A program made the translations under genes and the position numbers. Below the pieces are notes generated by a model that worked only from the letters and a program-made list of their open reading frames with translations, ran no database searches and was not told where the DNA came from. DNA of 44,714 nt, taken from JBFGCA01 sp041567315. Lineage in GTDB: Bacteria; Acidobacteriota; Thermoanaerobaculia; Multivoradales; JAHEKO01. Position 1 is the stretch's first letter; each line of letters starts with the position of its first letter. This document shows, one piece after another, positions 34,918 through 42,985 of the stretch. The DNA lies in assembly GCA_041567315.1 (NCBI GenBank), contig JBFGCA010000030.1:1-44714 (forward strand), written 5' to 3'.

Positions 34918-37900
34918 GGCCGAAGAAGCTCCTCAGCTCGGCCAGCAGCGGCGCGTAGACCGCCTCCGCCGCCAGCTGGCGGCGGATCGTCTCCTGCTGC
35001 GGCGCCGAGAACCACAGCGGCCGGGGGTCGGCGAGCACCTCGATCACCCGCCCGGCGAACTCGTACCAGTCCTCGGCCACCAGGCACAGCTCCGCCGCCT
35101 CCGGCTCCATCCCCTCCACTCCGGACGGCCAGTTGACGACCGGGCGGAAGTGGGCCAGCGCCTCCAGGGTCTTGATCTTGAGACCGGTGCCGGCCACCGA
35201 CGGATTGACGACCACCCGGGACCGCCGGTAGAGCGACGCCAGGTCGTCGACCGGGCCCAGCAGCTCGACCCCCGCCTGGCCGGCCGACTCGGCGGCGCAG
35301 ACGTGCCCCGCCACCAGCAGCCGGGCGGCGGGCACCCGACGCCGGACCCTCGGCCACGCCAGCCGCAGGAAGTCGCGCAGACCCTTGACGTTCCTGGGGT
35401 TGCCCGAACCTACGAAGCACACCATGGGCTCGCCGGCGGGCGCCGCCTCCCGATCGACCTCGAAGTCGACGCCGACCCGGATCACCTTGCGGTCGGGAGC
35501 CAGCGCCCGCAGCTCATCCTGCTCGATGCTCTGGATCGCCACCACCAGGTCGGCGCGGCGCAGCCGCTCGCGCTCGCTGGCCGGGCTCATGGCCAGGCAC
35601 TCGTCGACCCCCAGCTCGACCACCTTGTGGTAGGAGCTGGAGAACACGTCGACGGTGTCGACGATCTTGAGACAGTCGCCGGAGACCAGCGGCAGCATCC
35701 GGGTCATGAACACGTACTCGGCGACGACGGCGCAGCGGCCGATCCCGCGGACCAGGGGAACCACCGTCTGGATCAGGGGGTCGTGGCAGTAGGTGCGGTC
35801 GATCTGGAGCAGCTCGCGCTGCCGGCCATCGACCACCCGGTCCTCGCCAAGCGGCCCGGCGAAGGTGCGCAGGCCCTCGCCATCGAGGGCGGCCACCAGA
35901 CCATGCAGCTCCTTGAGGTCGGCCAGCACGGCTCCGTCGCGTCCACAGAGCATGGCGTGCGGGAAGCGCTCCCGGATGGCCGCGAACTGCTCGTCGTCGA
36001 TCTCCTCTCCGCCCAGCGGGGCCAGGGCGAGGACCACGCGATATCCCTCGGCCTGCAGCCGCCGCAGCAGCCGCGCCAGCCGGTACTCGTTGCCGGCCCG
36101 TGGCGGATGGGGCGGAACGTGGGTCACGAAGACGATCGTGTCGGGCGCGCCGCTGACGGCAGGTGCGCCCGGCTCGCCCAGACTGCGGACCGAGAGCGTC
36201 GTCGGCGCCGGCGGCGGCGGACTCGCCTCGGGGAGCGCTTGCGACCTGCTCCTGCCCAAGACGTAGCGCCTGAGGTAGTGCTCGAGGGCGCCGACGCCCT
36301 CGGCCGCCGCCTCCGGGTGGGTGCGAGCGTAGTGGTCGGCGTCGAACAGCGGGTGGGGCGAGCGGCCCTCCGCGGCGCCGGCCTCGAGGTAGTGGAGCAG
36401 GGGATTGCGTCCGCCCCTGGCGACGTCCGGATTGCACGTCAAATAGTAGTGCGGGTCGAACAGGGGGTGCGGCGTGAGGCCCGCGGCCGCCCCCTCGCGG
36501 AGGAAATGCAGGAGCGGGTTCTCGCCGCTCGCCGCCAACTCCGGGCTCTGCTCCAGGTAATAGGAGACGTCGAACAGCGGGTGCGGGTCCCGTCCCTCCG
36601 CTGCGCCCCGCCGGAGGTAGTGCGACAGGGGATTGTCACCGCCGGCGGACGCTTCCGGGACCTGCTCCAGATAGAACGCGACGTCGAACAGCCGGTGCGG
36701 ATCCCATCCCTCCGCTGCGCCCCGCAGGACGAAGTGCGCGAGCGGGTTGTCGCCGGCGGCCCGTACCTCCGGGTGGCGCTCGCTGTAGAAGGAGCTGCTG
36801 AACAGCGGATGCGGGTCCCGACCCTCCGCGGCGCCGCTCGCCAGGTAGTGGGCGAGTGGGTTGACGCCCGCCGCCGCCACCTCCGGGTTATGTTCCAGGT
36901 AGTACGAGACGTCGAACAGCGGATGCGGGTCCCGACCCTCCGACGCGCCCCGCGAGATGAAGTGCCAGAGCGGGTTCTCGCCGGCCGCCGCCACCTCCGG
37001 GTTGTGCTCCAGGTAGTAGGAGACGTCGAACAGCGGATGCGGGTCCCGACCCTCCGACGCACCCCGCGAGATGAAGTGCCAGAGCGGGTTCTCGCCGGCC
37101 GCCGCCACCTCCGGGTTGTGCTCCAGGTAGTAGGAGGCGTCGAACAGCGGATGCGGGTCCCGACCCTCCGACGCGCCCCCGCACAGGTAGTGGCGCAGCG
37201 GGTTCTCGGCGGCCGCGGCGACGTCCGGGTTCTGTTGCAGGTAGTAGGAGCAATCGAACAGCGGATGCGGGTCCCGACCCTCCGACGCGCCGCGCGCCAG
37301 GAAGTGTCCCAGCGGGTTCCGGCCGGTCGCCGCCACCTCCGGGTTGCGCTCCAGGTAATAGGAGGCGTCGAACAGCGGATGCGGGTCCCGACCCTCCGAC
37401 GCGCCGTTGAGGACGAAGTGCCGCAACGGATCGAGCCCCTCCGTCGCGACGTCGGGGTTGGACTCCAGATAGTGGCCGGTGCAGAACAGCGGATGCGGAT
37501 CCAGGCGCTCGGCCACGCCGTGCTCGAGGTAGTGGCGCAGCGGGTCCGACGCAGCCGCCTCGGGGTCGGCGAGCTGGGAGCGGTAGTGCTCGGCGTCGAA
37601 CAGGCCGGCGGCGAGGATCGCATCCACCGGGCCCGGGGGGGCCGGTGAGCCCCCGGGCGCTGCGGGCCCCGATGCCGATGACGCGAACGGCGACCGCCAG
37701 CGGGCGGCCAGCCGGCGCAGCGGCCGGGTGAAACGCCACGACCGCGACCCCAGGATGCCGTCGAGCCTGGCCTCGAGGTCCGCCACCGCAGACTGTGCCA
37801 GGGTCGCCTGGTCCGCCACCCGTCCGAGCTCGAGCCGGCGCGCCGCCAGCTCCTCGTCCCGCACAGTTACCTGACCCCGCAGCCGCTCGACCTCGGCCAG

Positions 37901-39499
37901 GACCTCGGCCAGCTCGGCGCTCACCGCCGCCCGGCGCTGGCGGCTGCGGGAGAGCTGGTCCTCCAGCCGCTGGCGCTCGGCCCCAGCACCGTCCAGCGTC
38001 TCGCCGAGACGGCGGTTCTCTGCGCTGCGGGCTTCGGCCAGCCCCGCCAGCCGGCGGATCTCGACGTCGCGAATCGCGACGTCCCACTGCAGGCTGCTCA
38101 GTTCGGTTCTCAGATCCACCGCCTGTTCGCGGTGCACCTTCAGCGCCGCACCGAGCTCCTCGAGCCGGCGCTGCAGGCGCCCCACCTTGCGCTCCCGGCC
38201 GCCCAACTCGCCGCGTAACCACTCGATGGTCTTGCGGATCTCGGCTCGGGAGGACTCCCCGGCTCGAACCTCGCCGGCCAGCCGCCCGAGCTCGGCCGTC
38301 AGCCGCCCCACCTCCTGCCGGGCCGTGGCCAGTTCCTGGTCGCGCCGGGCGTTCTGCCGGTCCAGACCCTCCAGCTCCTCTCGCCACATCGCCAGCTCGC
38401 CCGTCAATCGCGCGATCGTCCGCTGGGCGGCCAACGACCGCCTCGTGCCCTCCGAAAGCTCGGCTTCCAGGCGGCCGGCCTCCCGAGTCCGGGTCTCCAG
38501 CCGGGTCTCGAGCTCGGCGACCTGCCGTTCACGCCGCGACAAGAGGACCCGCCCTTCCGCCAGCAGCGGACCAAAGGCGACCTCGGCCGTCGTCAGCTCA
38601 TCGTGGATGCGGTCGAGGCTCGCGGCCAACGAGTCGTCGTCCCCGGCGAGGGCCTCGAGGACCGCCGCGTAGGCTCGCTTCGCCCAATCCACGACCTCGC
38701 CCCGCTGCTGCAGCTCGGCCGCCCCGGACTGGTGATGCCGGTGGCGGGGCGAGAGGAACTGGTCGATCCTGACCTCCGACTCCAGGTTCCGGCGGGGCCA
38801 GCGGATGCCCAGCTCGGACTCCAGACGCCCGGCGACCTGCCGCCAGTCGCGGAGCAGGTCGTCGTAGAGGACCAGGCTGCGGCGGCCGCCCCGGGTCTCC
38901 CGCTCCGCCTCGAGCAGGTGCCAGAGCCACAGCAGATGCGACTTGGCCGGCAGGAACTGGTTGCGCGCCTTCAGGGACGCCGCCACCTCGAGCGGATTGC
39001 GGACGGTGAGCACGTAGTGCGGCTCGGCCCCGAACTCGGCCAGGACGGTGCGCCACACCGGCAGCAGCCGGGCGAGCCGCGGGTCCTTGATGACGAACAG
39101 ACCCGAGACCGCGAAATCCCGGCGCAGCAGCTCCAGGACGCTCGCCCGGAAGGCGCGCACCGGCTCGCTGGCCTCCCAGCCGGCGGGCAACCGCAGCTCG
39201 TCGTCCCAGGAGCTGCCGGCCGCCGCCAGCAGCCGCTCGTGCAGGGCGTGGAGCTCCGCCGACTCCCAGAAGCCGGTCTCGTTGTCGCCCTTGACCGGCT
39301 CCAGCAGGAGCTGCGGCAGGTCGGCGCCCAGCAGGCTCAACACCCGCGTCATCGCCGAGGTGCCGGTGCGGTGCATGCCGACCACCAGCAGCGCCTTCTT
39401 GAGCCGCGGGAACGACCGCAGCTTGCCGACCTCGCGCTGGCGCGGCTCGACCAGCGACCGGGACTGCCCGCTGATCCTGGACTCTCCCGGCCGTTCCAT
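34901..39499 (-). CDS. Giant sulfotransferase-coiled coil-38-residue repeat-GT4 glycosyltransferase
   Basis: 1532 residues in four parts. Residues about 36-250 form a sulfotransferase domain with the PAPS 5'-phosphate loop GMHRTGTSA (41-49) and the 3'-phosphate block VIKDPRLARLLP (136 on). About 290-585 is a long coiled coil (ELETRLETRTREAGRLEAEL and similar), closed by GSRSWRFTRPLRRL, a motif often found next to glycosyltransferases. Residues 633-1088 hold twelve tandem 38-residue repeats (core LFDxSYYLExNPEVAAAGxNPLxHF). About 1118-1532 is a GT-B/GT4 domain (FVTHVPPHPPRAGNEYRLARLLRRL, GSGNPRNVKGLRDF, GTGLKIKTLEALAHFRPVV). It would both sulfate and glycosylate a surface glycan from a scaffold. 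ATG 39499 (GGGAGAG upstream) is preferred to GTG 39535, which overlaps the previous gene. Confidence 0.88.
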   Translation of the reverse strand: MERPGESRISGQSRSLVEPRQREVGKLRSFPRLKKALLVVGMHRTGTSAMTRVLSLLGADLPQLLLEPVKGDNETGFWESAELHALHERLLAAAGSSWDDELRLPAGWEASEPVRAFRASVLELLRRDFAVSGLFVIKDPRLARLLPVWRTVLAEFGAEPHYVLTVRNPLEVAASLKARNQFLPAKSHLLWLWHLLEAERETRGGRRSLVLYDDLLRDWRQVAGRLESELGIRWPRRNLESEVRIDQFLSPRHRHHQSGAAELQQRGEVVDWAKRAYAAVLEALAGDDDSLAASLDRIHDELTTAEVAFGPLLAEGRVLLSRRERQVAELETRLETRTREAGRLEAELSEGTRRSLAAQRTIARLTGELAMWREELEGLDRQNARRDQELATARQEVGRLTAELGRLAGEVRAGESSRAEIRKTIEWLRGELGGRERKVGRLQRRLEELGAALKVHREQAVDLRTELSSLQWDVAIRDVEIRRLAGLAEARSAENRRLGETLDGAGAERQRLEDQLSRSRQRRAAVSAELAEVLAEVERLRGQVTVRDEELAARRLELGRVADQATLAQSAVADLEARLDGILGSRSWRFTRPLRRLAARWRSPFASSASGPAAPGGSPAPPGPVDAILAAGLFDAEHYRSQLADPEAAASDPLRHYLEHGVAERLDPHPLFCTGHYLESNPDVATEGLDPLRHFVLNGASEGRDPHPLFDASYYLERNPEVAATGRNPLGHFLARGASEGRDPHPLFDCSYYLQQNPDVAAAAENPLRHYLCGGASEGRDPHPLFDASYYLEHNPEVAAAGENPLWHFISRGASEGRDPHPLFDVSYYLEHNPEVAAAGENPLWHFISRGASEGRDPHPLFDVSYYLEHNPEVAAAGVNPLAHYLASGAAEGRDPHPLFSSSFYSERHPEVRAAGDNPLAHFVLRGAAEGWDPHRLFDVAFYLEQVPEASAGGDNPLSHYLRRGAAEGRDPHPLFDVSYYLEQSPELAASGENPLLHFLREGAAAGLTPHPLFDPHYYLTCNPDVARGGRNPLLHYLEAGAAEGRSPHPLFDADHYARTHPEAAAEGVGALEHYLRRYVLGRSRSQALPEASPPPPAPTTLSVRSLGEPGAPAVSGAPDTIVFVTHVPPHPPRAGNEYRLARLLRRLQAEGYRVVLALAPLGGEEIDDEQFAAIRERFPHAMLCGRDGAVLADLKELHGLVAALDGEGLRTFAGPLGEDRVVDGRQRELLQIDRTYCHDPLIQTVVPLVRGIGRCAVVAEYVFMTRMLPLVSGDCLKIVDTVDVFSSSYHKVVELGVDECLAMSPASERERLRRADLVVAIQSIEQDELRALAPDRKVIRVGVDFEVDREAAPAGEPMVCFVGSGNPRNVKGLRDFLRLAWPRVRRRVPAARLLVAGHVCAAESAGQAGVELLGPVDDLASLYRRSRVVVNPSVAGTGLKIKTLEALAHFRPVVNWPSGVEGMEPEAAELCLVAEDWYEFAGRVIEVLADPRPLWFSAPQQETIRRQLAAEAVYAPLLAELRSFFGRDRSR
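36236..37603 (-). repeat. Tandem array of twelve 114-bp coding repeats
   Basis: Twelve in-frame units start at 37603 on the minus strand and recur every 114 bp (the last, at 36349, is partial). They encode 38 residues each with the invariant core LFD-YYLE-NPEVAA-NPL-HF-GASEGRDPHP. Units five (37147-37034) and six (37033-36920) differ at only 2 of 114 bases, a sign of recent duplication. The outer units are more diverged. Confidence 0.92.
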
Positions 39500-39527
39500 C
39501 GAGCTCTCCCGAATGCCTCCCGATCCG

Positions 39528-40535
39528 TCAGCCACCGGCGGGTACGGCCGCCGGCGTCCGCTGGTCCGAGCGCCCGCCGGCCTGCTTCAGGCTCTTGAAC
39601 ACCCGGATGTTGTAAAGCGCCTCGGCGCCCAGGTCCGGGTACTCCGCCCGGTGCTCATGAATCGAATCGACCATGTCGCTGATCGTGTGCTGCGGCCGGA
39701 AACCGAGATAGCGGTGGGCTTTCTGGCAGGTCACCTTGTAGTTGCGCAGGTCGCGGACGTCCTTGACGGTGATGGCGATCTTCGAGCCCAGGATCCGCTC
39801 CACCTGCTCCTTGACCAGGTCGGCGACCTGGCCGACCGTAAAGTTGTCGAGCGAGACGTTGAACACGCCGCTGATCGACGGGTCGGCCTGGACGGCGCGC
39901 AGGAAGGCCATCGAGGTGTCGCGCACGTCGAGGATCGGCCGCCAAATCGAGGGGTTGTTGACCGTGATCCGGCCCTCCTCCACCGCCGTGCGGTACATCG
40001 TATTGACGATCAGGTCGAAGCGCATCCGCGGGCTGTAGCCGCAGACCGTCCCCTGCCGCAGCGAGATCACCGAGAAGCCGTCGTCCCGGAGCTGGAGAAC
40101 GCCGCGCTCGCCCTGCAGCTTGGAGATGCCGTAGGGGTAGGCGCAGGTCACCGGCGCCTCCTCGTCGTACAGCTCGTTGACCGTGTAGCCGTAGACCGAG
40201 CAGCTCGAAGCGTAGACGAAGCGGCGCACGCCAGCGCGCTTGGCGGCGTAGGCCAGGTACGAGGGCAGCGCTCCGTTGTGGACGAAGTTCATCGCCGGAT
40301 CGAACTCCGCCATCGGGTCGTTGGACAGACCGGCCAGGAAGATCAGCTGGTCGTAGCCCGCCAGGTCGGCCACGTCGCAGTCAAACAGGTCGCGCCGGGC
40401 GACCTCGACTTCGGGTGGCAGCCGGTTGCCGAACCACAGGAGGTCGACGACGTCGACCTCGTAGCCGTGCTCGAGCAGCATGGGGACCAGCACCGAGCCG
40501 ATGTAGCCGGCGCCGCCGGCGACCAGGACTCTCAT
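39528..40535 (-). CDS. NAD-dependent nucleotide-sugar epimerase/dehydratase
   Basis: 335-residue extended short-chain dehydrogenase. NAD loop GGAGYIGSVLVPML at the N-terminus, the SSCSVYG motif, catalytic Tyr-x3-Lys in YPYGISK, RQGTVCGYSP, and the NNPSIWRPILDVRD substrate segment. It acts on an NDP-sugar in the cytosol. In this operon, between RmlD-like and glycosyltransferase genes, it should prepare a sugar for the glycan, but the exact reaction (epimerase, dehydratase or 4-ketoreductase) cannot be told. The extended C-terminus (KSLKQAGGRSDQRTPA) is longer than usual. ATG 40535 overlaps the RmlD-like stop by 4 nt. Confidence 0.9.
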   Translation of the reverse strand: MRVLVAGGAGYIGSVLVPMLLEHGYEVDVVDLLWFGNRLPPEVEVARRDLFDCDVADLAGYDQLIFLAGLSNDPMAEFDPAMNFVHNGALPSYLAYAAKRAGVRRFVYASSCSVYGYTVNELYDEEAPVTCAYPYGISKLQGERGVLQLRDDGFSVISLRQGTVCGYSPRMRFDLIVNTMYRTAVEEGRITVNNPSIWRPILDVRDTSMAFLRAVQADPSISGVFNVSLDNFTVGQVADLVKEQVERILGSKIAITVKDVRDLRNYKVTCQKAHRYLGFRPQHTISDMVDSIHEHRAEYPDLGAEALYNIRVFKSLKQAGGRSDQRTPAAVPAGG

Positions 40536-41275
40536 GGGCGAGCGCGCTCCTTCGCCGGCGCGAAGAGGCCGTCGTATCTGCCGCAGTCCAGCGAGGTGTC
40601 CCGGGGCACCGGGAAGTCCACCTCGCTTCGCGACAGCCTGTCGACCGGCTGCGCGGGATCGAGGCTCCTGGCGTATTCGTAGACGCTTCGCCGCGGACCG
40701 CCGAGGTGGATCACGCCGTTGAGCTCCTCACGCTCCAGCAGGGCGATCAGCTTGCCGGCGATCGTTCGCACGCTCTCGCGGCTCGTCCACTGATCGACGA
40801 AGGCCTTGGGATAGGGGAAGACGTTGGGTCCGAACGAGGTGCGCACGATCAGCGCCCGGTCGTAGAGCCGCGCCGCGCACTCGCCGCCCAGCTTCGACCA
40901 GGCGTAGCGGTTGACAGGATACACCGGGCTGTCCTCGGCGTAGCCGCCCCGATCGCCGCGGAACACGTAGTCGGTGCTGACGTAAATCAGCCGGATGCCG
41001 CGCTCCGCGCACAAAACCACCAGATTGGCGGTGCCGATGACGTTGACGTCGATGGCCCGCGTCGGGTCCTTCTCGACCGCCGGCGGCGAGGTAAAGGCGG
41101 CGCCGTGGAGGACGACCCGGGGGTCGGCCGCCGCCAGGAACCTGCTCATCCCCGCGCGGTCGCACACGTCGAACTCCGAGGAGTCCGGGTAGAGGGCCCC
41201 CGGCAGCAGCCTCCGCAGCTCACCGCCCAGCAGCCCGCTGCCGCCGGTCACCAGGATCCGCTCCTGCTCGAGCAT
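40532..41275 (-). CDS. dTDP-4-dehydrorhamnose reductase-like protein (RmlD/RfbD family)
   Basis: 247-residue NAD(P)-binding reductase. It shows ILVTGGSGLLGGELRRLLPG, VVLHGAAFTSPPAVEKDPTRAIDVNV (the RmlD AAYTxVDxAE-type region), STDYVFRGDRGGYAEDSPVYPVNRYAWSKLGGE with catalytic Tyr and Lys, and RTSFGPN. It is shorter than typical RmlD (about 290), lacking part of the C-terminal substrate domain, so it may reduce a related 4-keto sugar. ATG 41275 is preferred to GTG 41287, which would overlap the RfbC stop. With RfbC it supplies a 6-deoxy sugar. No RmlA or RmlB gene is in the window. Confidence 0.87.
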   Translation of the reverse strand: MLEQERILVTGGSGLLGGELRRLLPGALYPDSSEFDVCDRAGMSRFLAAADPRVVLHGAAFTSPPAVEKDPTRAIDVNVIGTANLVVLCAERGIRLIYVSTDYVFRGDRGGYAEDSPVYPVNRYAWSKLGGECAARLYDRALIVRTSFGPNVFPYPKAFVDQWTSRESVRTIAGKLIALLEREELNGVIHLGGPRRSVYEYARSLDPAQPVDRLSRSEVDFPVPRDTSLDCGRYDGLFAPAKERARP

Positions 41276-41280
41276 CGGGC

Positions 41281-41910
41281 CTAGCACTCCCCGAAGTCGA
41301 AGTGGCGGGCGCCCTCACTCTCACCCCAGGCCGCCACGGTCAGCCCGTCGCGGTCGCGCTCGGTCATCAGTGCCGGCGCCGACAGCAGCCCTGTCACCAC
41401 CGAGCGTAGAGCCGGCTCGCACAGTGACCAATCGACGTCCGGCGCCAGCGGCGAGATGCCGGCCTCGCAGCCCGGGCTGTACTCGCCGCTGCAGAAGTAC
41501 TCGATGGTGGTCGGCTCGGTGAAGGCGTTGCCGTGGGCGAAGCCCGGCGGCACCCAGATCCACTCGCTCTCGGGGTCCTCGGGCCGGGCCGGCAGATCGA
41601 CCGCCACCGCCCGGCCGTAGGTGGGCGAGCCGCGGCGGACGTCCAGCACCAGGTCGATCATCCGCCCCTGGACCGTCCGCACCAGCTTGCCCATGTGCGG
41701 GTTCCACTGCAGGTGCAGGCCGCGGACGACTCCGGCCTTCGAGAAGCTCTCGTTGCACTGCACGAAGTCGATCCCGGCCAGGAATTCGACGCCGTCGAAG
41801 TCCGAGCGCCGGAAAGTCTCGGTGAAATAGCCGCGCGCGTCGGCGAAGCGCCGGAAGCGCAGCAGATGCACCCCGGCGAGCGGCAGGGGCCTGGTGGAGA
41901 CGATCTGCAC
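41281..41910 (-). CDS. rfbC: dTDP-4-dehydrorhamnose 3,5-epimerase (RfbC/RmlC)
   Basis: 209-residue cupin epimerase, first gene of the leftward glycan operon. Family blocks in order: FRRFADARGYFTETFRRSDF, FVQCNESFSKAGVVRGLHLQWNP with the catalytic His, GRMIDLVLDVRRGSPTYGR, IWVPPGFAHGNAF, and EYFCSGEYSPGCEAGI with the conserved Tyr. It epimerises C3 and C5 of dTDP-4-keto-6-deoxyglucose. The frame continues upstream to 42117, but homology starts at GTG 41910 (MQIVSTRPLPLAGVH), the normal family N-terminus. A weak GAGAT stands nearby. The stop is 5 nt before the RmlD-like ATG. Confidence 0.92.
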   Translation of the reverse strand: MQIVSTRPLPLAGVHLLRFRRFADARGYFTETFRRSDFDGVEFLAGIDFVQCNESFSKAGVVRGLHLQWNPHMGKLVRTVQGRMIDLVLDVRRGSPTYGRAVAVDLPARPEDPESEWIWVPPGFAHGNAFTEPTTIEYFCSGEYSPGCEAGISPLAPDVDWSLCEPALRSVVTGLLSAPALMTERDRDGLTVAAWGESEGARHFDFGEC

Positions 41911-42103
41911 GGGATCTCGTTCTTGACTGGCGGGGCGCAGCCTCGGCGCCGGCGCACACAGAACGTTCGCCAAGCATAGCAGCAGGCGGCGACCCGCGCG
42001 CCGGGGGCCGGCACCGCGAGCGGCCGCCACCTTGATAGTCTGACGCCGCTCGACGACGCTTCTCGCCGGCGGTCCGGCGCCGCCCCGGGACCTCCCCACC
42101 GCC
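41911..42103. other. Divergent promoter region of the glycan island
   Basis: 193 bases between two divergent gene sets, with no supported gene. On the minus strand TATGCT near 41982-41977 is a possible -10 for rfbC. On the plus strand TTGATA near 42033 might be a -35, but its -10 is missing. Confidence 0.4.
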
Positions 42104-42985
42104 TTGCGCATCCTCACCCTCTTCCTTCGCTACGGGACGAGCAAGTTCCCCGACGCCGAGGCGCGGCTCGACGAGCTGTTCGCCGCCCAGCTGCCAGAGG
42201 TGGAGCGCACCACCGTGGTCGTGGATTCGGCGCTGCCGGCCGACTTCGTCGAGCGGCACGGCCACCGGCGAACGGTCGTCGGGGCCGACAACACCTTCTC
42301 GGAGTGGTCCGCCGCCGACCGGGCGATCGCCTTCGTCGGCAACGAGATCTGGTCGTACGACCTCGTGCACCTGGCGACCGCCGCTTTCAACACCCTGTAT
42401 ACCCGCTACCTGGAGCGGATCGACACCTCCCTGCTGCGCGCCATTCTGGGCCGGCCCTGCTGCCTCGGGCACCTCGACTACTACAACGAGCCCGTCCGGG
42501 TCCTCACCTTCCGCTCCCAGCACTGGGTCCGCACCTCGTTCGTGTTCCTGGCCCCGGCCGAGCTCAAGGCGCTACGCTCGCTGGTCTCTTTCTCCGAGCC
42601 GTCGCTGCTGTTCTCGGGCGACCCGCGGCGGCCGTTCCAGGCCGACGCCCCGCTTTCCGAGAGCTACAAGAGGTACATCTACGACTGGCTGGTTGGCGCC
42701 GACATCGGTCAGGGGGTCAGGTGGCACTCCGGCGCGCCGCTCGACGCCGGCAACCTGGCCGCCTTCGAGCGCAAGACCCTCGCCATCCTCAACGAGCACC
42801 TGCTGTCGATCCGCCTGCGGGCGCTCGGCTGCAAGCTGATCGACGTCACCTTCCTGGCCAGTCACCTGGCCCGTAGCCCACACCAGGAGGTTGCGTGGCA
42901 CCTCGACTGGCGCCGGCAGCTGGCGGCACGTGACGTCGACCGGGTCGAGCCGGACCCCGAGCCTGCCCGCACGGTGGATGCGTAG
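42104..42985 (+). CDS. Unrecognised protein in the glycan island
   Basis: 293 residues, no signal peptide or membrane segment, so cytosolic. I do not recognise it with confidence. It begins RILTLFLRYGTSKFPDAEARLDELFAAQLPEV, an alpha/beta start like nucleotide-sugar-binding proteins, and has VVVDSALP, GADNTFSEWSAADRAIAF and GNEIWSYDLVHLATAAFNTLY, a pattern that resembles the sugar-binding part of GT-A-like glycan enzymes without a clear DxD. Its start is TTG 42104, as no ATG or GTG fits. The stop overlaps the next gene's ATG (42978) by 8 nt, so both are translated together. It may act with the sulfatase-fold enzyme on the glycan or help choose its substrate. Confidence 0.75.
   Translation: MRILTLFLRYGTSKFPDAEARLDELFAAQLPEVERTTVVVDSALPADFVERHGHRRTVVGADNTFSEWSAADRAIAFVGNEIWSYDLVHLATAAFNTLYTRYLERIDTSLLRAILGRPCCLGHLDYYNEPVRVLTFRSQHWVRTSFVFLAPAELKALRSLVSFSEPSLLFSGDPRRPFQADAPLSESYKRYIYDWLVGADIGQGVRWHSGAPLDAGNLAAFERKTLAILNEHLLSIRLRALGCKLIDVTFLASHLARSPHQEVAWHLDWRRQLAARDVDRVEPDPEPARTVDA

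Noticed and set aside
36236..37603. Possible CRISPR or VNTR array
   Set aside because: The 114-bp periodicity is in frame and encodes a conserved 38-residue protein repeat with no unique spacers.
34520..37648. 1042-codon plus-strand frame with regular repeats
   Set aside because: The repetition only mirrors the 114-bp coding array on the other strand. No start signal or recognisable domain is present.
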